The notes under the pieces: model-generated | The model's input: the letters and a program-made list of their open reading frames with translations, nothing else | Told to the model about the DNA's origin: nothing | The model's database searches: none | DNA from: a virus | IMG/VR virus record: IMGVR_UViG_3300009001_000087 | Span: 1 to 24,754 of that record | Direction: 5' to 3' (one strand) | Length of the DNA stretch: 24,754 bases | Position numbers and translations under genes: made by a program | Part shown: one piece after another, positions 15,742-21,907 of the stretch | How positions within the stretch are numbered: the first letter of the stretch is position 1 | Layout of the letters: the number at the start of each line of letters is the position of its first letter

Positions 15742-15810
15742 GTTTCTCTCCTTTTTTTTATAGTTTTAAAAGAAACAAAAACAATGTCAATACTTAAATA
15801 AACCAAATTA
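15705..15810. repeat. 15-bp inverted repeat across the regulator promoter
   Basis: TAATTTGGTTTATTT lies at 15705-15719 (plus) and its exact reverse complement at 15796-15810, with 76 bases between. The right arm overlaps a TATAAT box read on the minus strand (15807-15812), and a TTGACA is at 15785-15790. Two arms around a start region suggest a looping operator, perhaps for the MarR-like protein. Confidence 0.6.
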
Positions 15811-15840
15811 TAATATAGTAAAAGACATGATGCATGTATA

Positions 15841-15867
15841 CTCTAAATGTTAGACTATTATTTAGAG
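15841..15867. repeat. Hairpin at the end of the 156-residue gene
   Basis: CTCTAAAT (15841-15848) and ATTTAGAG (15860-15867) form a perfect 8-bp stem with an 11-base loop that includes the stop codon of the gene at 15858. No T run follows on the minus strand, so it is a weak terminator at best; it could protect the mRNA end. Confidence 0.5.
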
Positions 15868-16328
15868 CGTAAGCCATATTCTAGTGCCACACCTTTTTCA
15901 AATGCGTCCATCATAGTATTACCAGCAGTAAAACATAGCCCTCTATATCGTGGCGGATTTTGCACTTGGTAAAGTTCTTCAGTATCAATACCCTCTTTAA
16001 TAATTTTTAAAACAGTATCTTTGTTACCATCTGCTAAACGTATAACCGCTTTAGTTACTATAAAATCTTTTCTTTGATCTAAAGGACAGTAACTAGTAAT
16101 TTCATCTGGCAAAGCATGATATCTACTAGCTATAGCTAATGAAGCTATTAATCTATGGTCTAGCGTTCTATTCCATTTTTTTCTTATGTTTGAAACCTTG
16201 CTACTAGATAATTTAACATAAAAATGTAATCTATCTATAGCCCATTGTTTGTGTGATTCTCTATCTTCCCATCGTTTTACAAGCATACCGTCAAGATCTC
16301 GGTATAACTCATGTTGTTCTTTGGTCAT
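15858..16328 (-). CDS. Hypothetical early protein, 156 residues
   Basis: The product begins MTKEQHELYRDLDGMLVKRWEDRE and appears mainly helical, with a basic stretch KVSNIRKKWNRTLDHRLIA near residues 44-62 and a C-terminal YQVQNPPRYRGLCFTAGNTMMDAF segment. No membrane segment, zinc site or catalytic motif is evident, and I do not recognise a family. GGAGGA precedes ATG 16328 by about seven bases, an excellent site. The start overlaps the end of the gene before by 20 bases, so both are in one early operon. In T7-like phages genes at this place act on the host, but no function can be assigned here. Confidence 0.75.
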   Translation of the reverse strand: MTKEQHELYRDLDGMLVKRWEDRESHKQWAIDRLHFYVKLSSSKVSNIRKKWNRTLDHRLIASLAIASRYHALPDEITSYCPLDQRKDFIVTKAVIRLADGNKDTVLKIIKEGIDTEELYQVQNPPRYRGLCFTAGNTMMDAFEKGVALEYGLRSK

Positions 16329-16563
16329 TAAATAGTCCTCCTACTAATTTAATTTCTTTAGACACTTTATAAAGTTTTACATCCCTTTCAAGTTGCGCTT
16401 CATTTCTTTTAATTTTATTGACCCAATAAGTACGTTGAGCAAATAAATATTTTAGGGCATCATCCGTTATTCTTTCCTGACTAGTAGAATTCATGCGCTG
16501 GTGAATGCAGTCCCTAATACGGGAAGTAAATATAGCACCATTTTGCAAGGCATTAAAAGACAT
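16309..16563 (-). CDS. Hypothetical early protein, 84 residues
   Basis: I choose ATG 16563 (MSFNALQNGAIF) because AAGGA lies six to eight bases upstream; an in-frame ATG at 16578 has no site. The protein is charged and probably helical, with FTSRIRDCIHQRMNSTSQERI and WVNKIKRNEAQLERDVKLYK as likely helices, the latter perhaps coiled coil. Nothing in it identifies a family. It overlaps the stop of the 68-residue gene before it and the start of the 156-residue gene after it, so it is part of the operon that starts after the terminator at 16.85 kb. Confidence 0.7.
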   Translation of the reverse strand: MSFNALQNGAIFTSRIRDCIHQRMNSTSQERITDDALKYLFAQRTYWVNKIKRNEAQLERDVKLYKVSKEIKLVGGLFNDQRTT

Positions 16564-16759
16564 TTTTTTTCCTTCCATAAGTTCGGCTTATCTGGGTCTT
16601 GCTGTTCATATGTTCGGCATGACATTCGGCAAGCTTTCTATTAGACATAATAGTCAAAACAGTGCGATCAGATGTTCTTACTAAATGGTAATACACCTGG
16701 TTTTTTAAAGTAACCTCTTTTACTTCAAATGGCAGCTTTTTTGCTTGAATAAAACTCAT
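16553..16759 (-). CDS. Hypothetical early protein, 68 residues
   Basis: ATG 16759 (MSFIQAKKLPFEVKEV) has AAGGA about seven bases upstream; the longer frame back to a TTG at 16786 has no support. The product looks like a small mixed alpha-beta fold (VYYHLVRTSDRTVLTIMSNRKLAECHAEHM) and has a basic C-terminus (RTYGRKKNVF). The family is not recognised. It is the first gene after the terminator at 16838-16875, so it needs either its own promoter or read-through. Confidence 0.65.
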   Translation of the reverse strand: MSFIQAKKLPFEVKEVTLKNQVYYHLVRTSDRTVLTIMSNRKLAECHAEHMNSKTQISRTYGRKKNVF

Positions 16760-16837
16760 TAATTTTCCTTTCTGTGTACGACACAATAATTTATTAGGTT
16801 TTAAAAAAATAAGCTTCCCGCAGCATCTTTTTAAGAT

Positions 16838-16875
16838 AAAAAAAACTGCCTACTAACTAAAAGAAAAGTAGGCAG
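16838..16875 (-). terminator. Rho-independent terminator in the early region
   Basis: A perfect 9-bp stem, CTGCCTACT / AGTAGGCAG (plus-strand arms 16846-16854 and 16867-16875) with a 12-base loop, is followed on the minus strand by at least eight T. It lies only about 20 bases after a predicted transcription start, so it could end a very short RNA or attenuate the downstream operon. Confidence 0.88.
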
Positions 16876-16896
16876 CTTTACACGGGGAGATTAACT
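16838..16896 (-). ncRNA. Candidate small RNA or attenuator leader
   Basis: A promoter (16902-16930) and a terminator (16838-16875) enclose only about 55-60 transcribed bases without an ORF. The predicted 5' end reads GTTAATCTCCCCGTG. Its first ten bases are complementary to the ribosome binding site of the gene at 18754 (GGAGATTAAC), and nine of them to that of the gene at 17298. A trans-acting RNA is one reading; an attenuated leader of the next operon is the other. Confidence 0.4.
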
Positions 16897-16901
16897 TTTA
16901 T

Positions 16902-16930
16902 ATTGTAGCATGTATCCACTAGTTAATCAA
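16902..16930 (-). promoter_or_regulatory. Host-type promoter TTGATT-17-TACAAT
   Basis: The minus strand has TTGATT (16925-16930), a 17-base spacer, and TACAAT (16902-16907), a good sigma70-type match. The spacer contains the sequence ACTAGTGGATACAT, the TATCCACT motif in inverted direction, so a protein bound there could block the promoter. The predicted start is near 16895. Confidence 0.6.
16911..16923 (+). promoter_or_regulatory. TATCCACTAG motif in plus orientation
   Basis: TGTATCCACTAGT lies here on the plus strand, opposite to the other leader copies, and lacks the GCGGG end. It falls within the spacer of the promoter at 16902-16930, which favours an operator role for this copy over a phage promoter. 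Confidence 0.4.
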
Positions 16931-16948
16931 ATTTATTTTTAAATTAAA

Positions 16949-17134
16949 TTACCTTTCCCCCCTTCCTTCGTTACATATAAAAATTTCTGCATTTGGATGC
17001 ACTGTGCCGAGGTACGCTCGTATATTAAGCCATGTACCAAACTCATCCAGCAATAAGTTGCCGTCCTCGGTTACATGGTATTCGATAAACTTGTCTGCGT
17101 CTTCAGCTAGGCGGTTGTTATTTCTTTCTATCAT
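16949..17134 (-). CDS. Small hypothetical early protein, 61 residues
   Basis: ATG 17134 (MIERNNNRLAEDADKFIEY) overlaps the TGA of the preceding 55-residue gene (ATGA) and has AAGGA about nine bases upstream. A TTG seven codons earlier in the same frame is less likely. The product is acidic, with a probable helix followed by a beta part (YHVTEDGNLLLDEFGTWLNI) and VHPNAEIFICNEG. The family is not recognised. It is the last gene before the promoter and terminator unit at 16.9 kb. Confidence 0.65.
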   Translation of the reverse strand: MIERNNNRLAEDADKFIEYHVTEDGNLLLDEFGTWLNIRAYLGTVHPNAEIFICNEGRGER

Positions 17135-17298
17135 TCTACATTTTCCTTTTTGCAAAATTCTATTGCTTCTTGTTTATTATTAAAATCATAGGACAAAGTT
17201 CTCTCTCCTACATCTCCATTAGATACTTGATATTCTACTTTACCTTTTGGTGATTTACCTTCTATGATTCTCCATGTTTCGTTCATTTTTTCAGTCAT
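17131..17298 (-). CDS. Small hypothetical early protein, 55 residues
   Basis: ATG 17298 has AGGAG about eight bases upstream (TTAGGAGATTAAAACAATG). The product begins MTEKMNETWRIIEGKSPKGK and reads WRIIEG...VEYQVSNGDVGERTLSYDF then NKQEAIEFCKKENVE, a beta-hairpin plus helix pattern seen in many tiny phage proteins. It ends in an ATGA overlap with the next gene. The leader carries the TATCCACTGGCGC motif at 17329-17344, and the ribosome binding site is complementary to the 5' end of the candidate small RNA at 16.9 kb. Confidence 0.7.
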   Translation of the reverse strand: MTEKMNETWRIIEGKSPKGKVEYQVSNGDVGERTLSYDFNNKQEAIEFCKKENVE

Positions 17299-17328
17299 TG
17301 TTTTAATCTCCTAATTAATTGACAATTA

Positions 17329-17358
17329 TTTGCGCCAGTGGATAGTTACCAACGCAAA
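17329..17358 (-). promoter_or_regulatory. TATCCACTGGCGC motif with flanking inverted repeat
   Basis: The minus strand reads AACTATCCACTGGCGCAAA. TTTGCG and CGCAAA (plus-strand 17353-17358 and 17329-17334) flank the motif as an inverted repeat. It precedes the gene at 17298 by about 30 bases. GGTAACTATCC might serve as a poor -10 box. Confidence 0.45.
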
Positions 17359-17378
17359 TTTCACGGACTAACCGATCA

Positions 17379-17756
17379 TCAGATTGCCTTTAATGTTTCC
17401 CAGTGGCTTTTAATAGAGTCATGAAAAACCTTCGCATCTACAAAATAGATATGATTAGGGTACGTACTAATCCTAAATGTAATTTTACCCTTGCGCCGTC
17501 CCTTTGTAACCTTGCGCCAAAATACATTACGATAGCCCGCATATGGCATATTCGGATAGCCAGCCGTGATTAATATTTGCGATAAATTCGTATTATCACG
17601 CCAAGACTTCGGCAGAGTTCTTCGCCATTCTTTTATGGCTTGTTTCCCCTTGCTATAATCCCAGCGGGTAGGCAAGCCGTATATTTTAGCGTTTTCTAAT
17701 TTGTGAGCCTTCGGCTTTATTAAAAAACTAGGTAATTTTAAATTGTTATTTTTCAT
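17379..17756 (-). CDS. Hypothetical early protein, 125 residues, basic
   Basis: The product begins MKNNNLKLPSFLIKPKAHKLEN and is strongly basic, rich in Lys, Arg, Trp and Tyr. Notable segments are TRWDYSKGKQAIKEWRRTLP (near residues 30-49), MPYAGYRNVFWRKVTKGRRKGK (near 70-91) and YPNHIYFVDAKVF near the C-terminus. This composition suggests nucleic-acid or ribonucleoprotein contact, but I recognise no family. ATG 17756 has AAGGGGG about nine bases upstream. It lies 17 bases after the gp88-family gene, so the two are in one transcript and may work together. Confidence 0.75.
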   Translation of the reverse strand: MKNNNLKLPSFLIKPKAHKLENAKIYGLPTRWDYSKGKQAIKEWRRTLPKSWRDNTNLSQILITAGYPNMPYAGYRNVFWRKVTKGRRKGKITFRISTYPNHIYFVDAKVFHDSIKSHWETLKAI

Positions 17757-17773
17757 TTATAAGTCCCCCTTAT

Positions 17774-18472
17774 TTAATGAGTTAAAAAACGAATAGGCTT
17801 TTTAGTAAACGCCCAGCACAACCCACAGTCGGCGCAAGTCTTATCTTTTTTAGTCTGCGCTAGGCAAGTAATGGCGTCCGCTTCAGAAATAAGATCTTCA
17901 CCGTTAGCGCTAAAAGTATCCTTCGGCTGGTTACTCATTCGCACCATAAAACGAAGCTTATATTTTTCATGCGTTTGCGCTACGGCTCGACCGATAGCCC
18001 GTGATTTATCTGTGTGATTATCTGGATTATGCCTAGTATATCCGTAAATATTTAACGCTGGGTGACGTTCTAACAATTCCGCCCACATGTTAACATAAGG
18101 TACGGAATAGAAATCCCCTAAAACATGTAAACGAACTAGAAAGCCGTCAGGATGCTTTTTTGCTAAGGCGGTTATTTCCCTTATTATTCTAACTTCTAGA
18201 TCGGCTCCTTTTTTAAAACGATGCGCAAAGGCCATATTGTTACCGTAGCAATCCAGCCAGTGTTCGCAATCTCTAGTACACGTTTTACGCTCTTCTAAAG
18301 TTAACGTATACATTGGCGCACCTTTTAAGCGTCCATTGGTAACCTTTTTTCCTAGTTTCTTGTTGCTAGATGCTTTTATTACTGGGTTATTATAGCCAGC
18401 AACATCAAAGACGAACTTTTTGTGTATAGTATGGCTAAAAAAAACGGCGTTGTGATCTTCTTTTAATCTCAT
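17774..18472 (-). CDS. gp88-family phage protein
   Basis: The 232-residue protein matches the phage gp88 type in order of features. It has NPVIKASSNKKLGKKVTNG near residues 28-46, then LTLEERKTCTRDCEHWLDCYGNNMAFAHRF (cysteines at CTRDCEHWLDC near 63-73), then VRLHVLGDFYSVPYVNMW near 110-127, and a late cysteine cluster TCADCGLCW near 218. The grouped cysteines look like a metal or iron-sulfur site; this is my reading, as the family's biochemistry is not established to my knowledge. GGAGAG precedes ATG 18472. Its leader carries the TATCCACTGGCGGG motif. It is the largest gene in the early region. Confidence 0.8.
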   Translation of the reverse strand: MRLKEDHNAVFFSHTIHKKFVFDVAGYNNPVIKASSNKKLGKKVTNGRLKGAPMYTLTLEERKTCTRDCEHWLDCYGNNMAFAHRFKKGADLEVRIIREITALAKKHPDGFLVRLHVLGDFYSVPYVNMWAELLERHPALNIYGYTRHNPDNHTDKSRAIGRAVAQTHEKYKLRFMVRMSNQPKDTFSANGEDLISEADAITCLAQTKKDKTCADCGLCWAFTKKPIRFLTH

Positions 18473-18512
18473 GTAATCTCTCCTAGTTAAGTTAAATTTA
18501 TAGTCATATATA

Positions 18513-18540
18513 TCCCGCCAGTGGATAGTATACGGCGGAA
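18513..18540 (-). promoter_or_regulatory. TATCCACTGGCGGG motif before the gp88-family gene
   Basis: The minus strand reads GTATACTATCCACTGGCGGG. TTCCGCC (plus-strand 18534-18540) can pair with GGCGGGA (18513-18519), making a hairpin that shows the motif in its loop. TATACT in the same stretch could be a -10 box, but no good -35 is seen. The motif is within 42 bases of the gene start. Confidence 0.5.
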
Positions 18541-18550
18541 TATTTCGTGC

Positions 18551-18754
18551 TTATTTGCGCTCATCAGTATGACAAATTGAGAAACATACAAAATACATGC
18601 CAGCGACTAATAAAATCCCGCCAAGCATCCACGCTATATGATCATGTATCGTGGCTAGTTCAATCGATTGTTCGTATGTTTCAAATAGTGCGATAGCGCA
18701 TACCATTGCTAATAACCCTAAAATATTTAATAATAATCTACTTATAAAAGTCAT
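18551..18754 (-). CDS. Small membrane protein with two transmembrane segments
   Basis: The 67-residue product has hydrophobic segments at about 7-24 (LLLNILGLLAMVCAIALF) and 43-60 (MLGGILLVAGMYFVCFSI), joined by a charged loop (ETYEQSIELATIHDHIAW) and ending in CHTDERK. It should sit in the inner membrane as a hairpin. The family is not recognised; as the first early gene it may act on the host membrane or exclude other phages. AGGAG (TTAGGAGATTAACAAATG) precedes ATG 18754. It is the first gene behind the strongest host-type promoter in the window (18805-18834). Confidence 0.7.
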   Translation of the reverse strand: MTFISRLLLNILGLLAMVCAIALFETYEQSIELATIHDHIAWMLGGILLVAGMYFVCFSICHTDERK

Positions 18755-18789
18755 TTGTTAATCTCCTAATATAATGGCAAGCTTTATTG

Positions 18790-18803
18790 CCCGCCAGTGG
18801 ATA
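18790..18803 (-). promoter_or_regulatory. TATCCACTGGCGGG motif over the first early start site
   Basis: The minus strand reads TATAATGTATCCACTGGCGGG, so the motif begins two bases after the -10 box and covers the predicted transcription start. An operator here would shut off the first early promoter. The leader after it can form a short hairpin (GGCAA / TTGCC). Confidence 0.55.
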
Positions 18804-18804
18804 C

Positions 18805-18834
18805 ATTATAATCATAATAATTATTAATTGTCAA
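18805..18834 (-). promoter_or_regulatory. Near-consensus host sigma70 promoter for early genes
   Basis: The minus strand has TTGACA (18829-18834), an 18-base AT-rich spacer and TATAAT (18805-18810). Both boxes are perfect. It precedes the first early gene by about 45 bases, the role of the A1-A3 promoters in T7: host polymerase starts here after DNA entry. Confidence 0.85.
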
Positions 18835-19239
18835 ATCATATGCAATTATGGATATAACCAGTAGATAAATACAATAGAAAAAAACAGTCATACACACACA
18901 CAGACCCAATATAAAAAGAGCTGGTACCCGTTATATTCATAATGTATAACGTTATAGCAGCAAGTCTTATATAAGCGATTAAAAGTCCCTTATAAATGAC
19001 GCTATATTTATAATAGATCAGGGCTAGTGTCATAGATAATGGCAAATAGAAAAAAAGACCCCCCACCGTCCCCAATTCGCACGACACGACCGCCCCAGGA
19101 GTCGATGGGGGATAATGGCTCACGGCACTATTACGCTACCCACTCAGATTTTTTCTACTAAATAATTTGTGATTGCACTTATAGTAACTAATAGTATTAA
19201 TTCTTATTTAAGCATATTTATCTATAGTTACTATTAGTT
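18835..19239. other. Non-coding genome-end region (candidate terminal repeat)
   Basis: No credible gene is seen between the early promoter and the large terminase. A GTG-started frame at 18836-19123 has no binding site. In T7-like phages the terminal direct repeat lies between these genes, so the packaged ends are probably here and have been joined in this assembly. The stretch has a GC-rich island (about 19058-19128, with C and G runs) in AT-rich DNA, a 12-bp palindrome TATAACGTTATA (18945-18956), a short CA repeat near 18893-18902, and weaker promoter-like boxes. Confidence 0.6.
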
Positions 19240-19241
19240 AC
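19184..19241. repeat. 13-bp inverted repeat near the large terminase end
   Basis: GTAACTAATAGTA (19184-19196) is the exact reverse complement of 19229-19241, with 32 bases between. The right arm directly follows the candidate phage promoter, so RNA from it would fold into this hairpin. It could be a packaging or replication signal. Confidence 0.6.
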
Positions 19242-19262
19242 CTTCTATAATGAATATTTAAT
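19240..19262 (-). promoter_or_regulatory. Candidate phage promoter behind the large terminase
   Basis: The minus strand reads TTAAATATTCATTATAGAAGG, the copy most like T7 (CATTATAGAAGG against CACTATAGGGAGA). It lies right after the terminase stop, where T7 has phiOR at the right end, a promoter also tied to replication. Confidence 0.55.
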
Positions 19263-19266
19263 TATT

Positions 19267-20895
19267 TTACATCCATTTGGTCTGTTTTTTTGTCTTACCA
19301 ATAGCAGTTTCCATGAACTTTTCTAGCTGTATATCTAACAGTTCATCCTGATGGTCTTTAATAGCTAGTTCGACATCTCTGTCCATAGTTTCTACCCAAT
19401 AGTTCACACCAATAGATAAAGCATCTAGTCTATCATCGTGATTGATTGCACCTTTAGTTCTTGTCATTCGAGTCATCTGATAGAATAACTGATTAGGTAA
19501 ATCTGCTTCAAAATCTTTATGTATAATCTTTTCGTCTATAACTAAGCGATGCTGATTCATAACAGGTTCTAATGTATCGATGATACGTTTCTCTTTCTGT
19601 ATATTATGTCTTACTTCTTCCATACTAACAGGATACGTTTTAGCCATAATGGGTTTCAACAGTTGTGTAAACATACCGTCACCAAAGTTACTCTCTATTA
19701 CTATCTGGTTGACTTTCTGCTGCTTCGCTACATCTGCAAGGTGCTGTAAGCTCTCTGACGAGTACCCTTCTTTTGTCGCTCCCATAGCCGTCAAATAGAG
19801 TACCCCTGATTGCATCTTGATAACCACATACGCACTCTCGTCCGCTCCTCTTCCTGACGGGTCTATTGCCATCACGCTTCCTTGCCATTCGCTTGTCTCC
19901 TTACTGATTGATAAAGGGGATACCCAAAAATCGGCTTTAAGTCCTACATTAGGTAGTTGATTGCATTCTTCTATTTGTTGTTTACCTGAAGCCCACAACA
20001 CTTTGACAGGAGCTTCTGACCAAGTCCCAGGACCAGACATAACTATTAAATCATTTAACTTTAAGGGATACTTATTAGAATCGGATAGGGTAGTGTCTAA
20101 CATAAACTGTAAGGCAAACCCACTTTTTCCATAAGAGATTTCTCTCTCTAGTAAGTCATCATCGCTAAAGCGGTCAGGATCAGTAGATTTGCCTACAGTC
20201 CCTGATGTACAGATAGAAGCTAGTCTGTTTGCATATGCTTCTACCTTTTCAGGATATCTTGCTGGCCATATCTTACAAGTATAGCCACGTTCTTCTAAAA
20301 CATTATATAATGACATTTCTGTTTGGGGTGTGCCTAAAAATACTATACGTCCATTAGGTTTTATAATAGCTTCAAACTCTTTTACAGTTTCAGCAAGCTT
20401 GTCACGCATAGTTTGTGTTAAGGAATTATTTGCACTTTCCACGTCGTCAGCTACGATGAGGTCGGCTCTGCTTCCAGTAAGCTGTCCTGTAACTCCTAAC
20501 GATTTAACAGAAGGGGCGTGAGACGCTTGGGCAGGAGCAACATCAAAAGATATCTTTGACATTCTTTGTCCTTCTTTTGGTATTAAATGCTGAAGGATTG
20601 GCATTTCGTGTATGATACGCATAGTAAAAGTACTGAAGTCATCACTACGAGTTTTACTAGCTGATACCACTAATATGTTTAACTGTGGGTTTAGTAACAA
20701 TTGGTGACACACATAAGCTGAAGTTATCCATGATTTACCTACACCTCTAAAAGCTTCTATTACCATTCTAGATGTGCCGTTTTGCAGATAATCAGCAATA
20801 TCATATTGCACAGGTGTAGGATCAGGTAGGTTTAGATGTTTCCAAGTAGCCCACAAAAAGTTTTTAAAGTCTTCTAACTTACCCTGTTTTGACAC
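19267..20895 (-). CDS. Terminase large subunit, T7 gp19-like
   Basis: The motor protein pumps DNA into the procapsid and cuts the concatemer. The 542-residue protein has the ATPase domain first: Walker A-like AFRGVGKSW at about 48-56, Walker B LIVADD ending at Asp150-Asp151, and a coupling region around IVFLGTPQTEMSLY. The RNase H-like nuclease domain follows, with MAIDPSGRGADES near 350, VIESNFGDGMF near 400 and HDDRLDALSIG near 497, which supply the acidic metal ligands. T7 gp19 is 586 residues. The start is GTG 20895, overlapping the end of the preceding gene; AGAGG is a few bases too far upstream to be ideal. It is the last gene before the genome-end region. Confidence 0.95.
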   Translation of the reverse strand: MSKQGKLEDFKNFLWATWKHLNLPDPTPVQYDIADYLQNGTSRMVIEAFRGVGKSWITSAYVCHQLLLNPQLNILVVSASKTRSDDFSTFTMRIIHEMPILQHLIPKEGQRMSKISFDVAPAQASHAPSVKSLGVTGQLTGSRADLIVADDVESANNSLTQTMRDKLAETVKEFEAIIKPNGRIVFLGTPQTEMSLYNVLEERGYTCKIWPARYPEKVEAYANRLASICTSGTVGKSTDPDRFSDDDLLEREISYGKSGFALQFMLDTTLSDSNKYPLKLNDLIVMSGPGTWSEAPVKVLWASGKQQIEECNQLPNVGLKADFWVSPLSISKETSEWQGSVMAIDPSGRGADESAYVVIKMQSGVLYLTAMGATKEGYSSESLQHLADVAKQQKVNQIVIESNFGDGMFTQLLKPIMAKTYPVSMEEVRHNIQKEKRIIDTLEPVMNQHRLVIDEKIIHKDFEADLPNQLFYQMTRMTRTKGAINHDDRLDALSIGVNYWVETMDRDVELAIKDHQDELLDIQLEKFMETAIGKTKKQTKWM

Positions 20896-21199
20896 CTGAT
20901 TTACCTCTAGATGCCATTATGTTACGTCTGCCATATTCAGATTGAACTCTTCTTTGGCGACCTATTGGCGTAGCAGGAGTAGGGGTGCTACTACTACCTG
21001 TTCTAGGTTGTCCCATATTATTAAAGTTTCTAGTGTCCGCATACTGTCTGCGTACTCCTGTCATACTGTCTGTATAATGTGTTTCTCTTTCGTTACCATA
21101 AATAGGTACTGTATGGTTATATCCTATAATTTTTCTTGGTCTTGTATCAACATTTTTACTGATAACGTAAGTACCTCTACCACCATATTTTATGCCCAT
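20879..21199 (-). CDS. Hypothetical basic, probably disordered protein before the large terminase
   Basis: The 106-residue product begins MGIKYGGRGTYVISKNVD and is rich in Arg, Gly, Thr, Ser and Pro, with a TGSSSTPTPATPIGRQRR stretch near residues 67-84. It seems mostly unstructured. No family is recognised. ATG 21199 overlaps the stop of the gene before (TAATG), and its stop overlaps the terminase start, so all are translated together. Small proteins at this place in related phages are often virion or packaging accessories, but no function is visible here. Confidence 0.65.
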   Translation of the reverse strand: MGIKYGGRGTYVISKNVDTRPRKIIGYNHTVPIYGNERETHYTDSMTGVRRQYADTRNFNNMGQPRTGSSSTPTPATPIGRQRRVQSEYGRRNIMASRGKSGVKTG

Positions 21200-21348
21200 T
21201 AGTATTTTTTCCTTGCAGTTTTAGCAGATCTTTTAAAATTTGCTTTTGTTGGCGCACCTTTACTGCCTGGTTTTCTCATTTTTTCACCAGATCCAGCTTT
21301 AATTCTAGCACGTTTTTTGTGAATATTAGAATATAATCCTTGCTTCAT
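21199..21348 (-). CDS. Small Lys/Gly-rich protein of marine podovirus type
   Basis: From ATG 21348 the product has 49 residues, MKQGLYSNIHKKRARIKAGS followed by GEKMRKPGSKGAPTKANFKRSAKTARKKY (key part GEKMRKPGSKGAPT). I recall this MKQGLY...KRxRIKAGSGEKMRKPGSKGAPT pattern from many marine phages, but no function is known to me. It is very basic and could bind DNA. The ATG overlaps the TGA of the preceding gene (ATGA), which fixes the start against a longer frame that opens at 21396. Confidence 0.75.
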   Translation of the reverse strand: MKQGLYSNIHKKRARIKAGSGEKMRKPGSKGAPTKANFKRSAKTARKKY

Positions 21349-21590
21349 ATTGTACCTTCTGTTGTAGGAGGAGTGTATCCTCGTTTGTTTTCCCATACGT
21401 CTTTCTTAACACAGAGCATATGCCACTTAGCATTGTCTGGCCTACCAGCTTTAGTAGACTCATAAATACTAACCAGTGTCTCATAGCACTTTTCTATAGG
21501 AATAGGCTCAGAGACTTCATAATCTATATTGTCAGGAGACGTACAAGTAATAGATATGCAATACATAATGATTGCTAAATATTCTTGCAT
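21345..21590 (-). CDS. Hypothetical cysteine-containing protein with hydrophobic N-terminus
   Basis: The 81-residue product begins MQEYLAIIMYCISITCTSPDN, a short hydrophobic start that could be a signal or lipoprotein-like segment (ISITC), though without the basic residues usual before it. The rest reads IPIEKCYETLVSIYESTKAG, KWHMLCVKKDVW and a Thr-rich end; two more cysteines could form a disulfide in the periplasm. A spanin component is possible, given the lysis cluster upstream, but this is only a guess. AAGGA precedes ATG 21590 by six bases, and the stop overlaps the next gene. Confidence 0.65.
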   Translation of the reverse strand: MQEYLAIIMYCISITCTSPDNIDYEVSEPIPIEKCYETLVSIYESTKAGRPDNAKWHMLCVKKDVWENKRGYTPPTTEGTI

Positions 21591-21599
21591 GATATTTCC

Positions 21600-21887
21600 T
21601 TATAGTTTTTCGATTTTATTAAAGAGTGCTTTTTCAATTCGAGGTAATAAACGAATGCCACAGTACCCTATTAAGTATGCAATGGCTGGGCCTGTTGTCA
21701 TTGAAAATTTCCAATAACCCATAATAGCAGGTATTAAAATCTCAGCAGAAATAACGCCGACAAGTACAGCAGCAACTATATCCCACAGTTTAATCTTTCG
21801 ATTAACAATCCAGTTTGTAATACCACCTAAAGTTGACCCAAAAATACAACAAAGTTTTGCACCAAATGTAGCTATTAACCATTCCAT
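21600..21887 (-). CDS. Holin-like membrane protein with three hydrophobic segments
   Basis: The 95-residue protein has hydrophobic segments at about 5-27 (IATFGAKLCCIFGSTLGGI), 36-54 (DIVAAVLVGVISAEILIPA) and 66-80 (GPAIAYLIGYCGIRL), and ends in a charged tail (EKALFNKIEKL). The pattern of K-x-hydrophobic, GVISAE, GP.IAY.IG is that of small class I phage holins, which form pores at lysis. GGGGGA precedes ATG 21887. A structured spacer lies directly upstream. Together with two other holin-like proteins close by, the real holin cannot be named with certainty. Confidence 0.65.
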   Translation of the reverse strand: MEWLIATFGAKLCCIFGSTLGGITNWIVNRKIKLWDIVAAVLVGVISAEILIPAIMGYWKFSMTTGPAIAYLIGYCGIRLLPRIEKALFNKIEKL

Positions 21888-21907
21888 TTTATAAATCCCC
21901 CATAGAA

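Noticed and set aside
18836-19123. A 95-codon minus-strand frame in the genome-end region
   Set aside because: It would start at GTG without a ribosome binding site, it crosses the GC-rich island, and its composition is odd (many Tyr, Ile, Cys). The region is better read as non-coding.
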